The position numbers were made by a program, and so were the translations under genes. Shown one piece after another: positions 32,358 to 39,787 of a stretch of DNA of 39,787 bases. Origin of the DNA: an uncultured Planctomycetaceae bacterium (lineage in GTDB: Bacteria; Planctomycetota; Planctomycetia; Planctomycetales; Planctomycetaceae); the NCBI GenBank assembly GCA_903861195.1, contig CAIOTJ010000566.1, forward strand, positions 1 to 39,787, given 5' to 3'. A model generated the notes under the pieces. It made no database searches. It saw only the letters and a list, made by a program, of their open reading frames with translations, and had not been told where the DNA came from. Each line of letters opens with the position of its first letter. The first letter of the stretch is position 1.

Positions 32358-34052
32358 ATGGAAACCAGTCGTCGCACCTTTTTGCAGGCGGCCAGCCTGG
32401 GGGTCCTGGGATCCTCGGCCCCAACCGCGCAGCCCCTGGCGAATGAGCGAGCTGCCCCCGGTCTCCGCCCCGCCTCCATCACCGAACTGTTCCTCGACAA
32501 TCAGTGGATCGAGGCGTCGCCCGGGGTCACCCGCCGGCTGCATCCCCCCCGCAAGCATGTCCGCAACCCGGTCATCCGCCCCGAGCGCTGGTGCGAAGGG
32601 ACTTATCTGGAACCCTACACCACACTCTACGACCCGGCCGACAAACTGTTCAAGATGTGGGCTCGGGCGGGAAGCGATACGAAATCAGGATTTGTCGGCG
32701 GGAATGCCGGTTGGATGGTCTACTACACCTCCCGCGACGGCGTGCACTGGGACCGGCCCGATCTGGGGCTGTTCGACGTCGCTGGCCGACGCGACCACAA
32801 CATCGTATTCGTCAGTGACCTGGTCCCCCGGCAGGTGACCCGGCTGACCTACGGCCCCGAGACCTTCGTCCGTCCCACCCAGCCGGCCGCCCCCCAGGGG
32901 AAGAAGGCATTTTTCTGGGGAGTCAATCGGCACCCGCGCCCGCGCGATCCGTCCGAGACGTACGTGGCGCTCGCCATCGTGCAGGATCATCGACGCGGGG
33001 CCCACATCGTCACCTCGCCCGACGGCCTGAACTGGTCGTGTGCCGCGACTCCCTTCTGGCAGACCCCCCACGATGTCGCCGGCAATGGGGACGACTGCCT
33101 GATGGACCTGGTCTTCGACGACGAACGAAACCGCTGGGTCATCTACCGTCGGATCATTCCCGAGTTCAGCGAGCGGATGATCGCCACCGAGGCCGATTGC
33201 GAACGCCCCCCCATCGACCGCTACAACCGGGCGTACGCCCGGGCCGAGAGCGAAGACCTGCGGCACTGGACCGGGCATCGCTTCATCGCCGCGATGGATC
33301 CCGATGATCCCGCCGACACCGAGCTGTACCAACTGGGGTGCCACCGGGTGGGTGCGTCGTGGATCGGGCTGTTCAGTGTCTTCTACCTGCGGCGGCCGCA
33401 GCCCATCAACGTGCATCTGGCCACCAGCCGCGATGGTCTCCACTTCACCCGGGTCTGCCGGGGGGAACCGTTCATCCCGCACGGCCACCTGGGTTACTAC
33501 GACTTCATGGCGATGGCCTGCTCGCAGCCGCGACCAATCATTGTGAACGACATCGCCCACCTCTACTACGCGGCCCTCAACTATCCCCACGACGTCGACG
33601 AAAGCGCCTCGGGCGATTTTGGCGGCGGTGTGGCGCTGGTCACCTTTCCGCGCGACCGCTACGCCTCGCTGGAGACGGCGGCCGAAGGAGAACCGTGCCG
33701 GCTGCTGACCAAGCCCTTCCCAGTCACCCATCCGCGGCTGTTTCTGAACGCCAGCACCTGGAACCAGGGCTCGCTGCGGGTCGAGGTGTTGACGCGCGAT
33801 TGGCGGCCCATTCCGGGCTACACCCTGGCCGACACGCGGGAAATTCGCGGCGACGCCCTCGACCATCCCGTCACCTGGACGCAGCGGAACGATCTGGCGG
33901 AGTTGGTCGGGCAGGACATCCGGCTCAAGTTCCACATGTCCCGCGCGCGGCTGCATGCCATGACCTTCAGCGACGAACCCCGGCCGCTCGGCGAGGTGGC
34001 TCCCCAATATCGCACTCAACCCGCCACCGACTCGGCTCCGCGACAGAACTGA
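32358..34052 (+). CDS. Tat-exported five-bladed-propeller-like glycosidase homologue A
   Basis: A 564-residue exported protein. The Tat motif SRRTFLQ (4-10) is at the N-terminus, and a GAGG ribosome site lies 7 nt before the ATG. The body shows blade-like repeats reminiscent of GH32/GH43/GH68-type five-bladed propellers: FLDNQWIEASPGV, YTTLYDPADKLFKMWAR, GWMVYYTSRDGVHWDRPD, MDLVFDDERNRWVIYRR, VHLATSRDGLHFTR. The C-terminal 100 residues form a likely beta sandwich (RVEVLTRDWRPIPGYTLAD, then IRLKFHMSRARLHAMTF). The catalytic acids are not assignable with confidence. The next gene is a clear paralogue. A glycan-acting role is an inference from fold. Confidence 0.7.
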   Translation: METSRRTFLQAASLGVLGSSAPTAQPLANERAAPGLRPASITELFLDNQWIEASPGVTRRLHPPRKHVRNPVIRPERWCEGTYLEPYTTLYDPADKLFKMWARAGSDTKSGFVGGNAGWMVYYTSRDGVHWDRPDLGLFDVAGRRDHNIVFVSDLVPRQVTRLTYGPETFVRPTQPAAPQGKKAFFWGVNRHPRPRDPSETYVALAIVQDHRRGAHIVTSPDGLNWSCAATPFWQTPHDVAGNGDDCLMDLVFDDERNRWVIYRRIIPEFSERMIATEADCERPPIDRYNRAYARAESEDLRHWTGHRFIAAMDPDDPADTELYQLGCHRVGASWIGLFSVFYLRRPQPINVHLATSRDGLHFTRVCRGEPFIPHGHLGYYDFMAMACSQPRPIIVNDIAHLYYAALNYPHDVDESASGDFGGGVALVTFPRDRYASLETAAEGEPCRLLTKPFPVTHPRLFLNASTWNQGSLRVEVLTRDWRPIPGYTLADTREIRGDALDHPVTWTQRNDLAELVGQDIRLKFHMSRARLHAMTFSDEPRPLGEVAPQYRTQPATDSAPRQN

Positions 34053-34067
34053 GGGGAGTCGTCACCG

Positions 34068-34115
34068 CGTCGTTGCCTCACTACGTCGTTGCCTCATTGC
34101 GTCGTTGCCTCACTC
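34068..34115. repeat. 16-bp tandem repeat, three copies
   Basis: CGTCGTTGCCTCACTA, CGTCGTTGCCTCATTG, CGTCGTTGCCTCACTC: perfect in the first 12 bases and variable in the last four. It fills most of the 90-bp gap between the two paralogous exported genes. It is not an inverted repeat, so it does not look like a terminator. Confidence 0.9.
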
Positions 34116-34142
34116 CCCTGTCGATTCCCAACACGTGTCATC

Positions 34143-35714
34143 ATGTGCCTGTTGTTTCGCACTCCTCTGCCCCGTGGCTCGGCCAGTCGCCTGTGGCTGG
34201 TCATGGGGCTGTTCGTCTCCCTCCTGGCCAGGCGGGGCAGTTCCTGCCGAGCCGCCGAGACTCCCCACGAACTCGGCAATCGGGTGCAGTTATTGGTCGA
34301 CGACTGGCTGATCGCCTCGCGGCCGGGAGTCGAACGGGTGCTGCATCCGGCCCTCAAGGGAAATGACGGACGGCCCATCCAGGTGTGGCAGCGCAGCCCC
34401 GCTGGCGAGCGACGCCCGCTGCTCGCCTCCATCTACGGCAGCCCGCTCTACGACGCCGAGCGCCGCGTCTTTCGACTCTGGAGCCGGGTCTTTCCAGGGC
34501 TGCCCCAGGGAACCGCCCTCGAGGGCTCGGCCATTCACCAGCACATGCGCTATGGCTACAGCGAGTCGGCCGACGGGGTGAATTTCGACTTCGTGCAGGA
34601 ACTGCAGGGGCTGCACTCGAATGGCGACTACAACAGCGTGGTCAACCTGGATGCGCACGAGCCCGACCCCGCGCACCGCTACAAGATTGGTTACGACGGG
34701 GCCCGCCCGGGAGAGCCCAACGGGGCCTGCCTGGCCCATTCGGCCGACGGCATCCACTGGACACCATACAACGCCGGCAAACCGGTCACTGGACGGGCGG
34801 CCGATTTCACCAATTGTCTCGTCTGGGACGACACGGCCCAGCTCTACCGGCTGTTCACCCGCACCGACTACGGCACCGGGGGCGGAGCGGGAGAAATTCG
34901 CGGCATGCGGATGATGGTCAACCGTGATGTGAAGGCCCGGCCAACCGACTGGCAAACGGTGCACGAATGGCGGTTCGACCAACAGGGCCCTGAGGAACAT
35001 CGCCGTCGGCAGATCTACACAATGACCGACTGGATCCATCACGGCGTTCACTTCGGCCTGTTCTCGGTCTACGAATGGCCGAATGATTTCCGCGAGGGAC
35101 GCGCGACCGATCACCAGCGACGGCACGAACGGGACGTGTTGAACTTCTACATCGCCACCAGCCGGGACGCCGTCCACTGGGACCTGCAGTGGATCCACCG
35201 CGGTCAGCCCCTGGTCGAACGGGGGCCCGACGGGGCCTGGGACAAAGACCTGCTGGTGCCGGCCAGTTGGATCGTCACCCGCGACGACCAGCACTGGATT
35301 TACTACGGCGGGGCGAACGAGCGGCACGGCACCGAGGGGGTCTTCCAACCACAACGGGCCTGGGGTATCGGGGTGGCCCACCTGCCACGCGACCGGTTTG
35401 TCTCACTTCAGGCGGGGCTGCATGCCGCCGAACTGCGGACCCATCCCTTCACCTTCCAGGGGAATGAATTGCGGCTGAATGTGCAGACCCCCGCGGGAGG
35501 CCAGGTGCGGGTCGAGCTGCAGGACGAGGCGGGGAAACCGCTGCCGGGTTTCGCGCTCACCGACTGCATTCCCCTCTCAGGAGATCACCTGGCGGCTGCG
35601 GTCCGCTGGAATGACAATCCCGATCTCGCCCCCTGGCAGGGGCACACCATCCGCCTGCGGCTGGTGCTGCGTAGTGCCGATCTCTATTCGCTGCAATTCC
35701 ACACGGCGAACTGA
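34143..35714 (+). CDS. Exported five-bladed-propeller-like glycosidase homologue B
   Basis: A 523-residue exported paralogue of the preceding protein. It has a Sec-type signal with a hydrophobic core (about 17-29) and likely cleavage near A37. Matching blocks: QLLVDDWLIASRPGVERVLHP with FLDNQWIEASPGVTRRLHP; ATSRDAVHWDLQW with ATSRDGLHFTR; and the C-terminal VELQDEAGKPLPGFALTDC with VEVLTRDWRPIPGYTLAD. One uses Tat and the other Sec, so cofactor or folding needs may differ. ATG at 34143 is chosen because it begins the signal peptide. The function is likely carbohydrate-related hydrolysis, unproven. Confidence 0.7.
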   Translation: MCLLFRTPLPRGSASRLWLVMGLFVSLLARRGSSCRAAETPHELGNRVQLLVDDWLIASRPGVERVLHPALKGNDGRPIQVWQRSPAGERRPLLASIYGSPLYDAERRVFRLWSRVFPGLPQGTALEGSAIHQHMRYGYSESADGVNFDFVQELQGLHSNGDYNSVVNLDAHEPDPAHRYKIGYDGARPGEPNGACLAHSADGIHWTPYNAGKPVTGRAADFTNCLVWDDTAQLYRLFTRTDYGTGGGAGEIRGMRMMVNRDVKARPTDWQTVHEWRFDQQGPEEHRRRQIYTMTDWIHHGVHFGLFSVYEWPNDFREGRATDHQRRHERDVLNFYIATSRDAVHWDLQWIHRGQPLVERGPDGAWDKDLLVPASWIVTRDDQHWIYYGGANERHGTEGVFQPQRAWGIGVAHLPRDRFVSLQAGLHAAELRTHPFTFQGNELRLNVQTPAGGQVRVELQDEAGKPLPGFALTDCIPLSGDHLAAAVRWNDNPDLAPWQGHTIRLRLVLRSADLYSLQFHTAN

Positions 35715-35754
35715 CCCCGGTCACCCAGCGACGAACGCCGCGCTCCGTTCCCTG

Positions 35755-36555
35755 TCAGCCCAGCTTCCCCCGGAAGATCCGCAGGGCGTTGTCGCGCAGG
35801 ATCAGACGTTTCTGGTCGTCGGTGAGGTCGGCCTGATCAATGCGGGCCCGCTGCACGCCGCAATGGTACAGCGGGGTGTCGGTACCAAAGAGCACCCGGT
35901 CGGCCCCCACTTCGCGCACCGCCCATTCAATGAGATTGGGGGTCATCGAGCGGGCGCTCGACGTGTCGGCCACCACATTCCCGTGACGGCTGGCGAGCAC
36001 GCCCCGCACCTGGTGGCCATAGTCGCCATCCCACCCATTGCCGATGTGGGCGAGTATGAGCGTCACTTCGGGAAACCGGTCGGCGAACGGGACCAGATCC
36101 GTACAGAGGCTGTTCTGTTCGCTGGTGTGCGCCAACACCACCGCCCGGTGTTTCGCGGCGAATTCAAACAACGGTCCGCCGTATTGCGCCACCGGATAGA
36201 CGTGCTCTTCCGGGTGAATCTTGATTCCCACACAGCCCGGTTGCCGCAGCATCGCGTCGGCCTGGGTGAAGGTCTCGGAGACCCGGGGATCGAGCACCAC
36301 ATATTGCTTGAGTGCTGGCAGGCGGGCGGCGACGGCGGCCGCGTCGAGATTCCCCGCGACCGGGTCGCCCCCACCCCGGGGCAGCAGCGCTTGCAGGGGT
36401 GAGGCAATCGACAGCGTAATACCAAACCGGGCGGCCCGGGCCACCACCTCGTCGGCCGAAGCCGACATCAACTCGGTGACAATCCCCCCTTCGCGGCGGG
36501 CGTAAGCTCCATAATGGGCGTGCACATCGATCGCATCGAGGGAGGTGGTGCTCAT
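35755..36555 (-). CDS. Amidohydrolase, metal-dependent
   Basis: A 266-residue TIM-barrel amidohydrolase (amidohydrolase 2 group). Metal-binding HxH is H12 and H14 in AIDVHAHYG. The barrel shows GIKIHPEE, VVLAHTSEQ, LILAHIGN and FGTDTPLYHCG, the last holding the conserved aspartate. Related enzymes decarboxylate or hydrolyse cyclic acids, such as aminocarboxymuconate semialdehyde; the substrate cannot be read. It lies 22 nt behind the MFS transporter gene and is surely in the same transcript, so the substrate may be imported by that carrier. Confidence 0.86.
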   Translation of the reverse strand: MSTTSLDAIDVHAHYGAYARREGGIVTELMSASADEVVARAARFGITLSIASPLQALLPRGGGDPVAGNLDAAAVAARLPALKQYVVLDPRVSETFTQADAMLRQPGCVGIKIHPEEHVYPVAQYGGPLFEFAAKHRAVVLAHTSEQNSLCTDLVPFADRFPEVTLILAHIGNGWDGDYGHQVRGVLASRHGNVVADTSSARSMTPNLIEWAVREVGADRVLFGTDTPLYHCGVQRARIDQADLTDDQKRLILRDNALRIFRGKLG

Positions 36556-36577
36556 GGCAGAGAGGTCCAGGGGTGGC

Positions 36578-37936
36578 TCAGTGGGCTGCGGGGACTTCGG
36601 ACGGTTCGTCGGGAGCGGTCGGCCGCGGGGGGAGCGTGGCGAGAATGAGCCCGACCGAGAGAATCAGCAACCCCCCGGCCGTGAAGAACGTGGCGGTGCG
36701 GCTGTAGGCTTCCGAGATCAGCCCATACCCCACCGAGGCGAATCCCACGAACGAACCCAACAGGTTCAGCAGAGCGACGTTCGCCCGCACGGTGGATTTC
36801 GATGACGCACTGACCACGTAATTGGGAAAGTAGGCTCCGAAGAGTTCCCCCGCCCCCAGCAGCCCGGCACTCAACAGATACCAATACCCCGACGAACCCA
36901 ACACCCAGGCAATTCCGATCAGCAGCAGGGCGGTGGTGGCCAGGACCGGAGCGCGGGGACTGGTGCGGGCCAGCAGCCACCCCAGGCACAGCCCGGTGAC
37001 CGACTTGAAACTGAACCGCAGAAAACTCTGGATCCCCTGGGTATCTTCGATCTCATCCCCCAGCACATCACGGGCATGCAACGACACATTGTCGAAGATG
37101 GCGTTGCCCCCCGAGTAGACCAGCAAGTACGCGAGCGAGGCGAACAGCACGGGGCGATGGGTGAAGAACTCGGTCAGGCTGCGCAGGGCGGCCTGCCCGG
37201 GATGATGGGTCTCAATGCGATCCGCGGGCCAACCAGCCGACTCGGCCGGCAGCACAAACTGGGTCCCCAACAGGGTCGCCAGGGCCAGCACCGGAACCCC
37301 CGCGCTGAACATCGCCAGGTAATTCAGCGGAAACCCCAGGCCGAACGTGGGAATCGAGATCCCCGCGGTCAACCGGAAGGGCTCGGGGTTCATCACCATC
37401 TGCTGCAGCACCGATCCCGCGCAGGCGAAGAGGGGGCCGATACCAAACGCCAGGCTCATGGTGCGGCCCCTCAGGCGAGACGAAGTCCCCCGTCGGACCA
37501 CTTCCCACATGGCGGTCACCAGGATGCCGTTGGCGGCACCGAAAATCGTTCCAAACAAGATGGTCGCGGCCACCACGAGGCTGGCCGAACTCCGCAGCCA
37601 GAGCGCACCGGCCACCAGGGCGGCGGCCAGGGTCATCGCCGACAACGCCCCGACGATCAGGGGCCGCAATACCTTCGGTTGCGGCAGAAACCACGCCACC
37701 AGAATGGGACACGCGGTGAACCACTGGTAGAAAGCGTGAGGCAGATTGGCGGTGATGTCGCTGTCGGTGAACTGCTTCAGCAGGTTGGCGTGCGTGTTCC
37801 CCACATAGGTGATGGGGGCGGCGAAATAGAACAGGCACCAGAACAGCCCGTAGATCAGCGAGTTGCGCTGCTGGGCCGCCAGCGGCAGCGGGCAATCGTC
37901 GGTCTCAGGACGGGATGATGACTCGTCGGCAGACAT
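36578..37936 (-). CDS. MFS transporter
   Basis: A 452-residue membrane protein with about 12 predicted helices. Landmarks are an early NSLIYGLFWCLFYFAAPITY, a cytoplasmic loop with RRGTSSRLRGRTMSLAFG that matches the conserved MFS loop, and GIGPLFACAGSVLQ. A short acidic tail ends the protein. The family carries sugars, organic acids, drugs and others; substrate unknown. The ATG at 37936 gives MSADESSSRP, a soluble start. The amidohydrolase follows 22 nt later. Its upstream region (37937-38315) is non-coding. Confidence 0.84.
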   Translation of the reverse strand: MSADESSSRPETDDCPLPLAAQQRNSLIYGLFWCLFYFAAPITYVGNTHANLLKQFTDSDITANLPHAFYQWFTACPILVAWFLPQPKVLRPLIVGALSAMTLAAALVAGALWLRSSASLVVAATILFGTIFGAANGILVTAMWEVVRRGTSSRLRGRTMSLAFGIGPLFACAGSVLQQMVMNPEPFRLTAGISIPTFGLGFPLNYLAMFSAGVPVLALATLLGTQFVLPAESAGWPADRIETHHPGQAALRSLTEFFTHRPVLFASLAYLLVYSGGNAIFDNVSLHARDVLGDEIEDTQGIQSFLRFSFKSVTGLCLGWLLARTSPRAPVLATTALLLIGIAWVLGSSGYWYLLSAGLLGAGELFGAYFPNYVVSASSKSTVRANVALLNLLGSFVGFASVGYGLISEAYSRTATFFTAGGLLILSVGLILATLPPRPTAPDEPSEVPAAH

Positions 37937-38315
37937 CGTGGCGTTCGTCCTGGTGAAACAAAAGAACGGCAGTCCCGCAGTCAGAAGCCCCCCGGCAGGG
38001 GGAGTGCCGCCACGATGAACCATCGGCAAGGGCACGTCAAGCCGGTGGGGGGCCTTGTCCCGTCGCAGTCACTTCCCCCCGCCTCGCGCGTCACAGCCCG
38101 GAAGCAGAGTCCCGGGGATTCCCACATCGGGATTGAATCGCCAGCCACGCCCGGTGCTGAGCGACACGGCACCAGGGGACAGGGGTCAGGGGGCGCGGCG
38201 CGACGCGCGTCGCCATCCCGCCTGGTGGGGGACGACGGCGCGCCTGGGGAGAGGAAGAGGAATCGACGGGAGTGCGCCAGACGAGCGCGGCGCCGTTCCG
38301 CTGGCCAGAGCGCGA
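37937..38315. other. Non-coding gap before the MFS gene
   Basis: 379 bp between the FHA gene's stop and the MFS start, both on the minus strand. It is rich in G runs, including overlapping CAGGGG/AGGGGTC units at about 38171-38192. No gene, tRNA or clear promoter was found. Confidence 0.4.
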
Positions 38316-39023
38316 TTAAGGCTCGATAATCTGCCGTATGTAGCGTCCCACTTGCATTTGCAGCAACTGCAGACGCTGCCAGTCCGTCCGCCCCATGAGC
38401 ATGCCGCGAGTGGGTGACTGGGACTCTTCCTTGGCGTTTGCGACCACGTCGCTCATTTCCCGATGCACATACACCAACAGGTCGTGCAACTGGGCCGATT
38501 GGCCCATCCGCAACCCCTCGGGCAGAATGGGAGGACCGGCGGGAAACAGGGTTTGGCTCGCCGGGGGCCCCCCGGGATCGCCCGCGGGGACAGGCCGGGC
38601 TTCGAGGAACGACGACTCGCCCGGTTCGATCACCGATTCCGCTCCCCTGGGGGGATGCCCAGGATGGGTGCGGATGTTGTCGAGGGCATGGTCCGACAGG
38701 TTGGAGTTCGAATCTTCCCGACGCAATTCCTGCGGGCTGCCGTACAGCAACAGCGACCGCCCCACCAGAATCTGATCTCCCGGCTGCAACACCCGCACCT
38801 GGATGGGATGGCCATTGACCCGGGTGCCATTGGTGCTGTCTAGGTCAGTCAGAATCACCCGGCCGGCCTCCTCCTGGATCTTCAGATGAAACCGGCTGAC
38901 CCGGTCGTCATTCAGCTGGATCCGATTCTCCTCTTCTCGTCCGATCGTGATCGGCGGTGTGAGGTCGTCGTAGATCCGGCCCCGCTCGACCCCTTCCAGG
39001 ATCTGAATGGTCAGTTTGGGCAT
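38316..39023 (-). CDS. FHA-domain protein
   Basis: A 235-residue protein with an N-terminal FHA domain (about 3-95). Conserved phosphothreonine-binding residues are GR at 28-29, SRFH at 43-46 and DSTNGT at 62-67 (TDLDSTNGTRVNG), a complete site. A Pro/Gly-rich linker (about 105-175) is followed by a C-terminal helix with RTDWQRLQLLQMQVGRYI. No transmembrane segment. ATG at 39023 begins MPKLTIQILEG, the standard FHA start. A response regulator gene lies 194 nt upstream on the same strand. Confidence 0.86.
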   Translation of the reverse strand: MPKLTIQILEGVERGRIYDDLTPPITIGREEENRIQLNDDRVSRFHLKIQEEAGRVILTDLDSTNGTRVNGHPIQVRVLQPGDQILVGRSLLLYGSPQELRREDSNSNLSDHALDNIRTHPGHPPRGAESVIEPGESSFLEARPVPAGDPGGPPASQTLFPAGPPILPEGLRMGQSAQLHDLLVYVHREMSDVVANAKEESQSPTRGMLMGRTDWQRLQLLQMQVGRYIRQIIEP

Positions 39024-39217
39024 CAGGCTTCCCTGCACGTCGGCAGACCAGACAGAACTCAGCTCGACGAAGCGACGAACCGCGGGACAGGGACTTGGGA
39101 ACGGGCGATAGCATTTCCAATGACTGGCATCTTCCGGCACTTCCCGCAGGAAGTCAATCTGAGACTGGTAAAACCAAATCTACGGGTCCAGGCGAGTGGA
39201 CGTCCCACTGGGAAAAT

Positions 39218-39634
39218 TCAGCCGGGCAGCCAGCGAATGACATCGGGATCGTCATACGCCAGCCGCAGGGCCTGGCAGACGGATCCCACCAACTGCCGCA
39301 GGGGGACCGGCTTTTTCAGTACCGCCTGCGCCTGGGCCACCTGCGCCTCCTGCTGCAACTGCTCGGTCAACCCAGCCGACAGCACAATGCACGGCAGAGA
39401 CTCGCGCAGCGACTTCACCACCCGTAGCGTCTCAATGCCCGACAGCCGGGGCATGTGAATGTCGAGCAGCACCAGGTCGATGGATCCCTGACGCACAATT
39501 TCAATCGCCTCTTCGCCGCAACTCGCCTCGACCAACAGCGCGTGCGGCTCAAAGACCGACCGCACCGCCTCCCGGAAACCGGGATCATCATCGGCAATCA
39601 GCAGCTCGTAGGGCTCAGCACGGGTCGACACCAT
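39218..39634 (-). CDS. Single-domain response regulator
   Basis: A 138-residue CheY-like receiver. Acidic pair D15-D16, phosphoacceptor D58 in LLDIHMPRLSG, the S86 switch and K108 in LKKPV are all present. There is no output domain, so it acts through protein partners. No histidine kinase is adjacent in the window. The ATG at 39634 is close to a T-rich run on its upstream side (plus 39638-39645). The gene nearest the right edge; what follows (39635-39787) shows nothing. Confidence 0.92.
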   Translation of the reverse strand: MVSTRAEPYELLIADDDPGFREAVRSVFEPHALLVEASCGEEAIEIVRQGSIDLVLLDIHMPRLSGIETLRVVKSLRESLPCIVLSAGLTEQLQQEAQVAQAQAVLKKPVPLRQLVGSVCQALRLAYDDPDVIRWLPG

Positions 39635-39787
39635 GCATTTTTTTTATCACCCCCGGCCGTGCCGATCAATCGCAAATTCCGCCAACTCGCCAGCCGGCCT
39701 CAACCTTCGAAACTTCTCAGCCCAGAGCGCGAGCCAACCAGAGGGGGGTTCACGAAGACCCGCAGCCGTCCCAAATTCCCCCCAACA

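Noticed and set aside
32685-34019. A 444-codon minus-strand open frame
   Set aside because: Complement of the Tat-exported propeller gene; repetitive Val/Gly/His composition and no family.
38171-38192. G-rich short repeats as an insertion-sequence remnant
   Set aside because: Units are short and imperfect, with no terminal inverted repeats or transposase fragment.

Overview
The window is G+C-rich (about two thirds by eye) and tightly coding. It looks like a chromosomal segment of a member of the Planctomycetota. The case rests on gene content: a Tat-type DUF1501 protein, exported beta-propeller proteins, Pro-rich FHA-domain proteins, a Cys-rich lipoprotein beside a lipoprotein-type TolC, and frequent GTG/TTG starts. 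No rRNA, tRNA, CRISPR array, transposase or phage gene was seen, so this is mostly core genome with an accessory right half.

Left part (1-9.4 kb). csrA lies on the minus strand, followed by a 1.1 kb stretch without a convincing gene. Next comes the plus-strand translation block rpmE (L31), prfA (RF1) and prmC (the methylase that modifies release factors). Then come an ABM-fold monooxygenase-like protein, a LURP-one/scramblase-like protein, and a small-molecule/protein methyltransferase coupled to it by a TTGA stop/start overlap. On the minus strand, phoH and a PgpH-type 7TM-HD phosphohydrolase form a pair behind an extended -10 promoter.

Middle (9.4-22.7 kb). An ExeA-like AAA+ ATPase with a long disordered tail converges on pheS. 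The minus-strand series infC-rpmI-rplT-pheS is conserved in order but has unusually long spacers and no pheT. infC has a good TTGACT/TATAAA promoter and may start at a rare ATC codon. A SpoA-domain (FliM/FliN-like) protein and proA share that strand. queF, a two-part alpha/beta hydrolase and an Old-Yellow-Enzyme-like flavin oxidoreductase run on the plus strand and end at a strong intrinsic terminator.

Right part (22.7-39.8 kb). This holds the Cys-rich lipoprotein, an outer-membrane TolC-like lipoprotein, a double-FHA protein with FPPGx repeats, a DUF1501/beta-propeller pair, a DUF1801 protein with a histone-H1-like tail, and two tandem paralogous exported proteins resembling five-bladed propeller glycosidases. 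An MFS transporter/amidohydrolase pair, a second FHA protein and a single-domain response regulator follow. The exported proteins, transporter and hydrolases would suit uptake and breakdown of an external substrate, but that is inference.

A recurring oddity is short tandem duplication with a 15-16 bp period, seen at six separate places in both coding and non-coding DNA.
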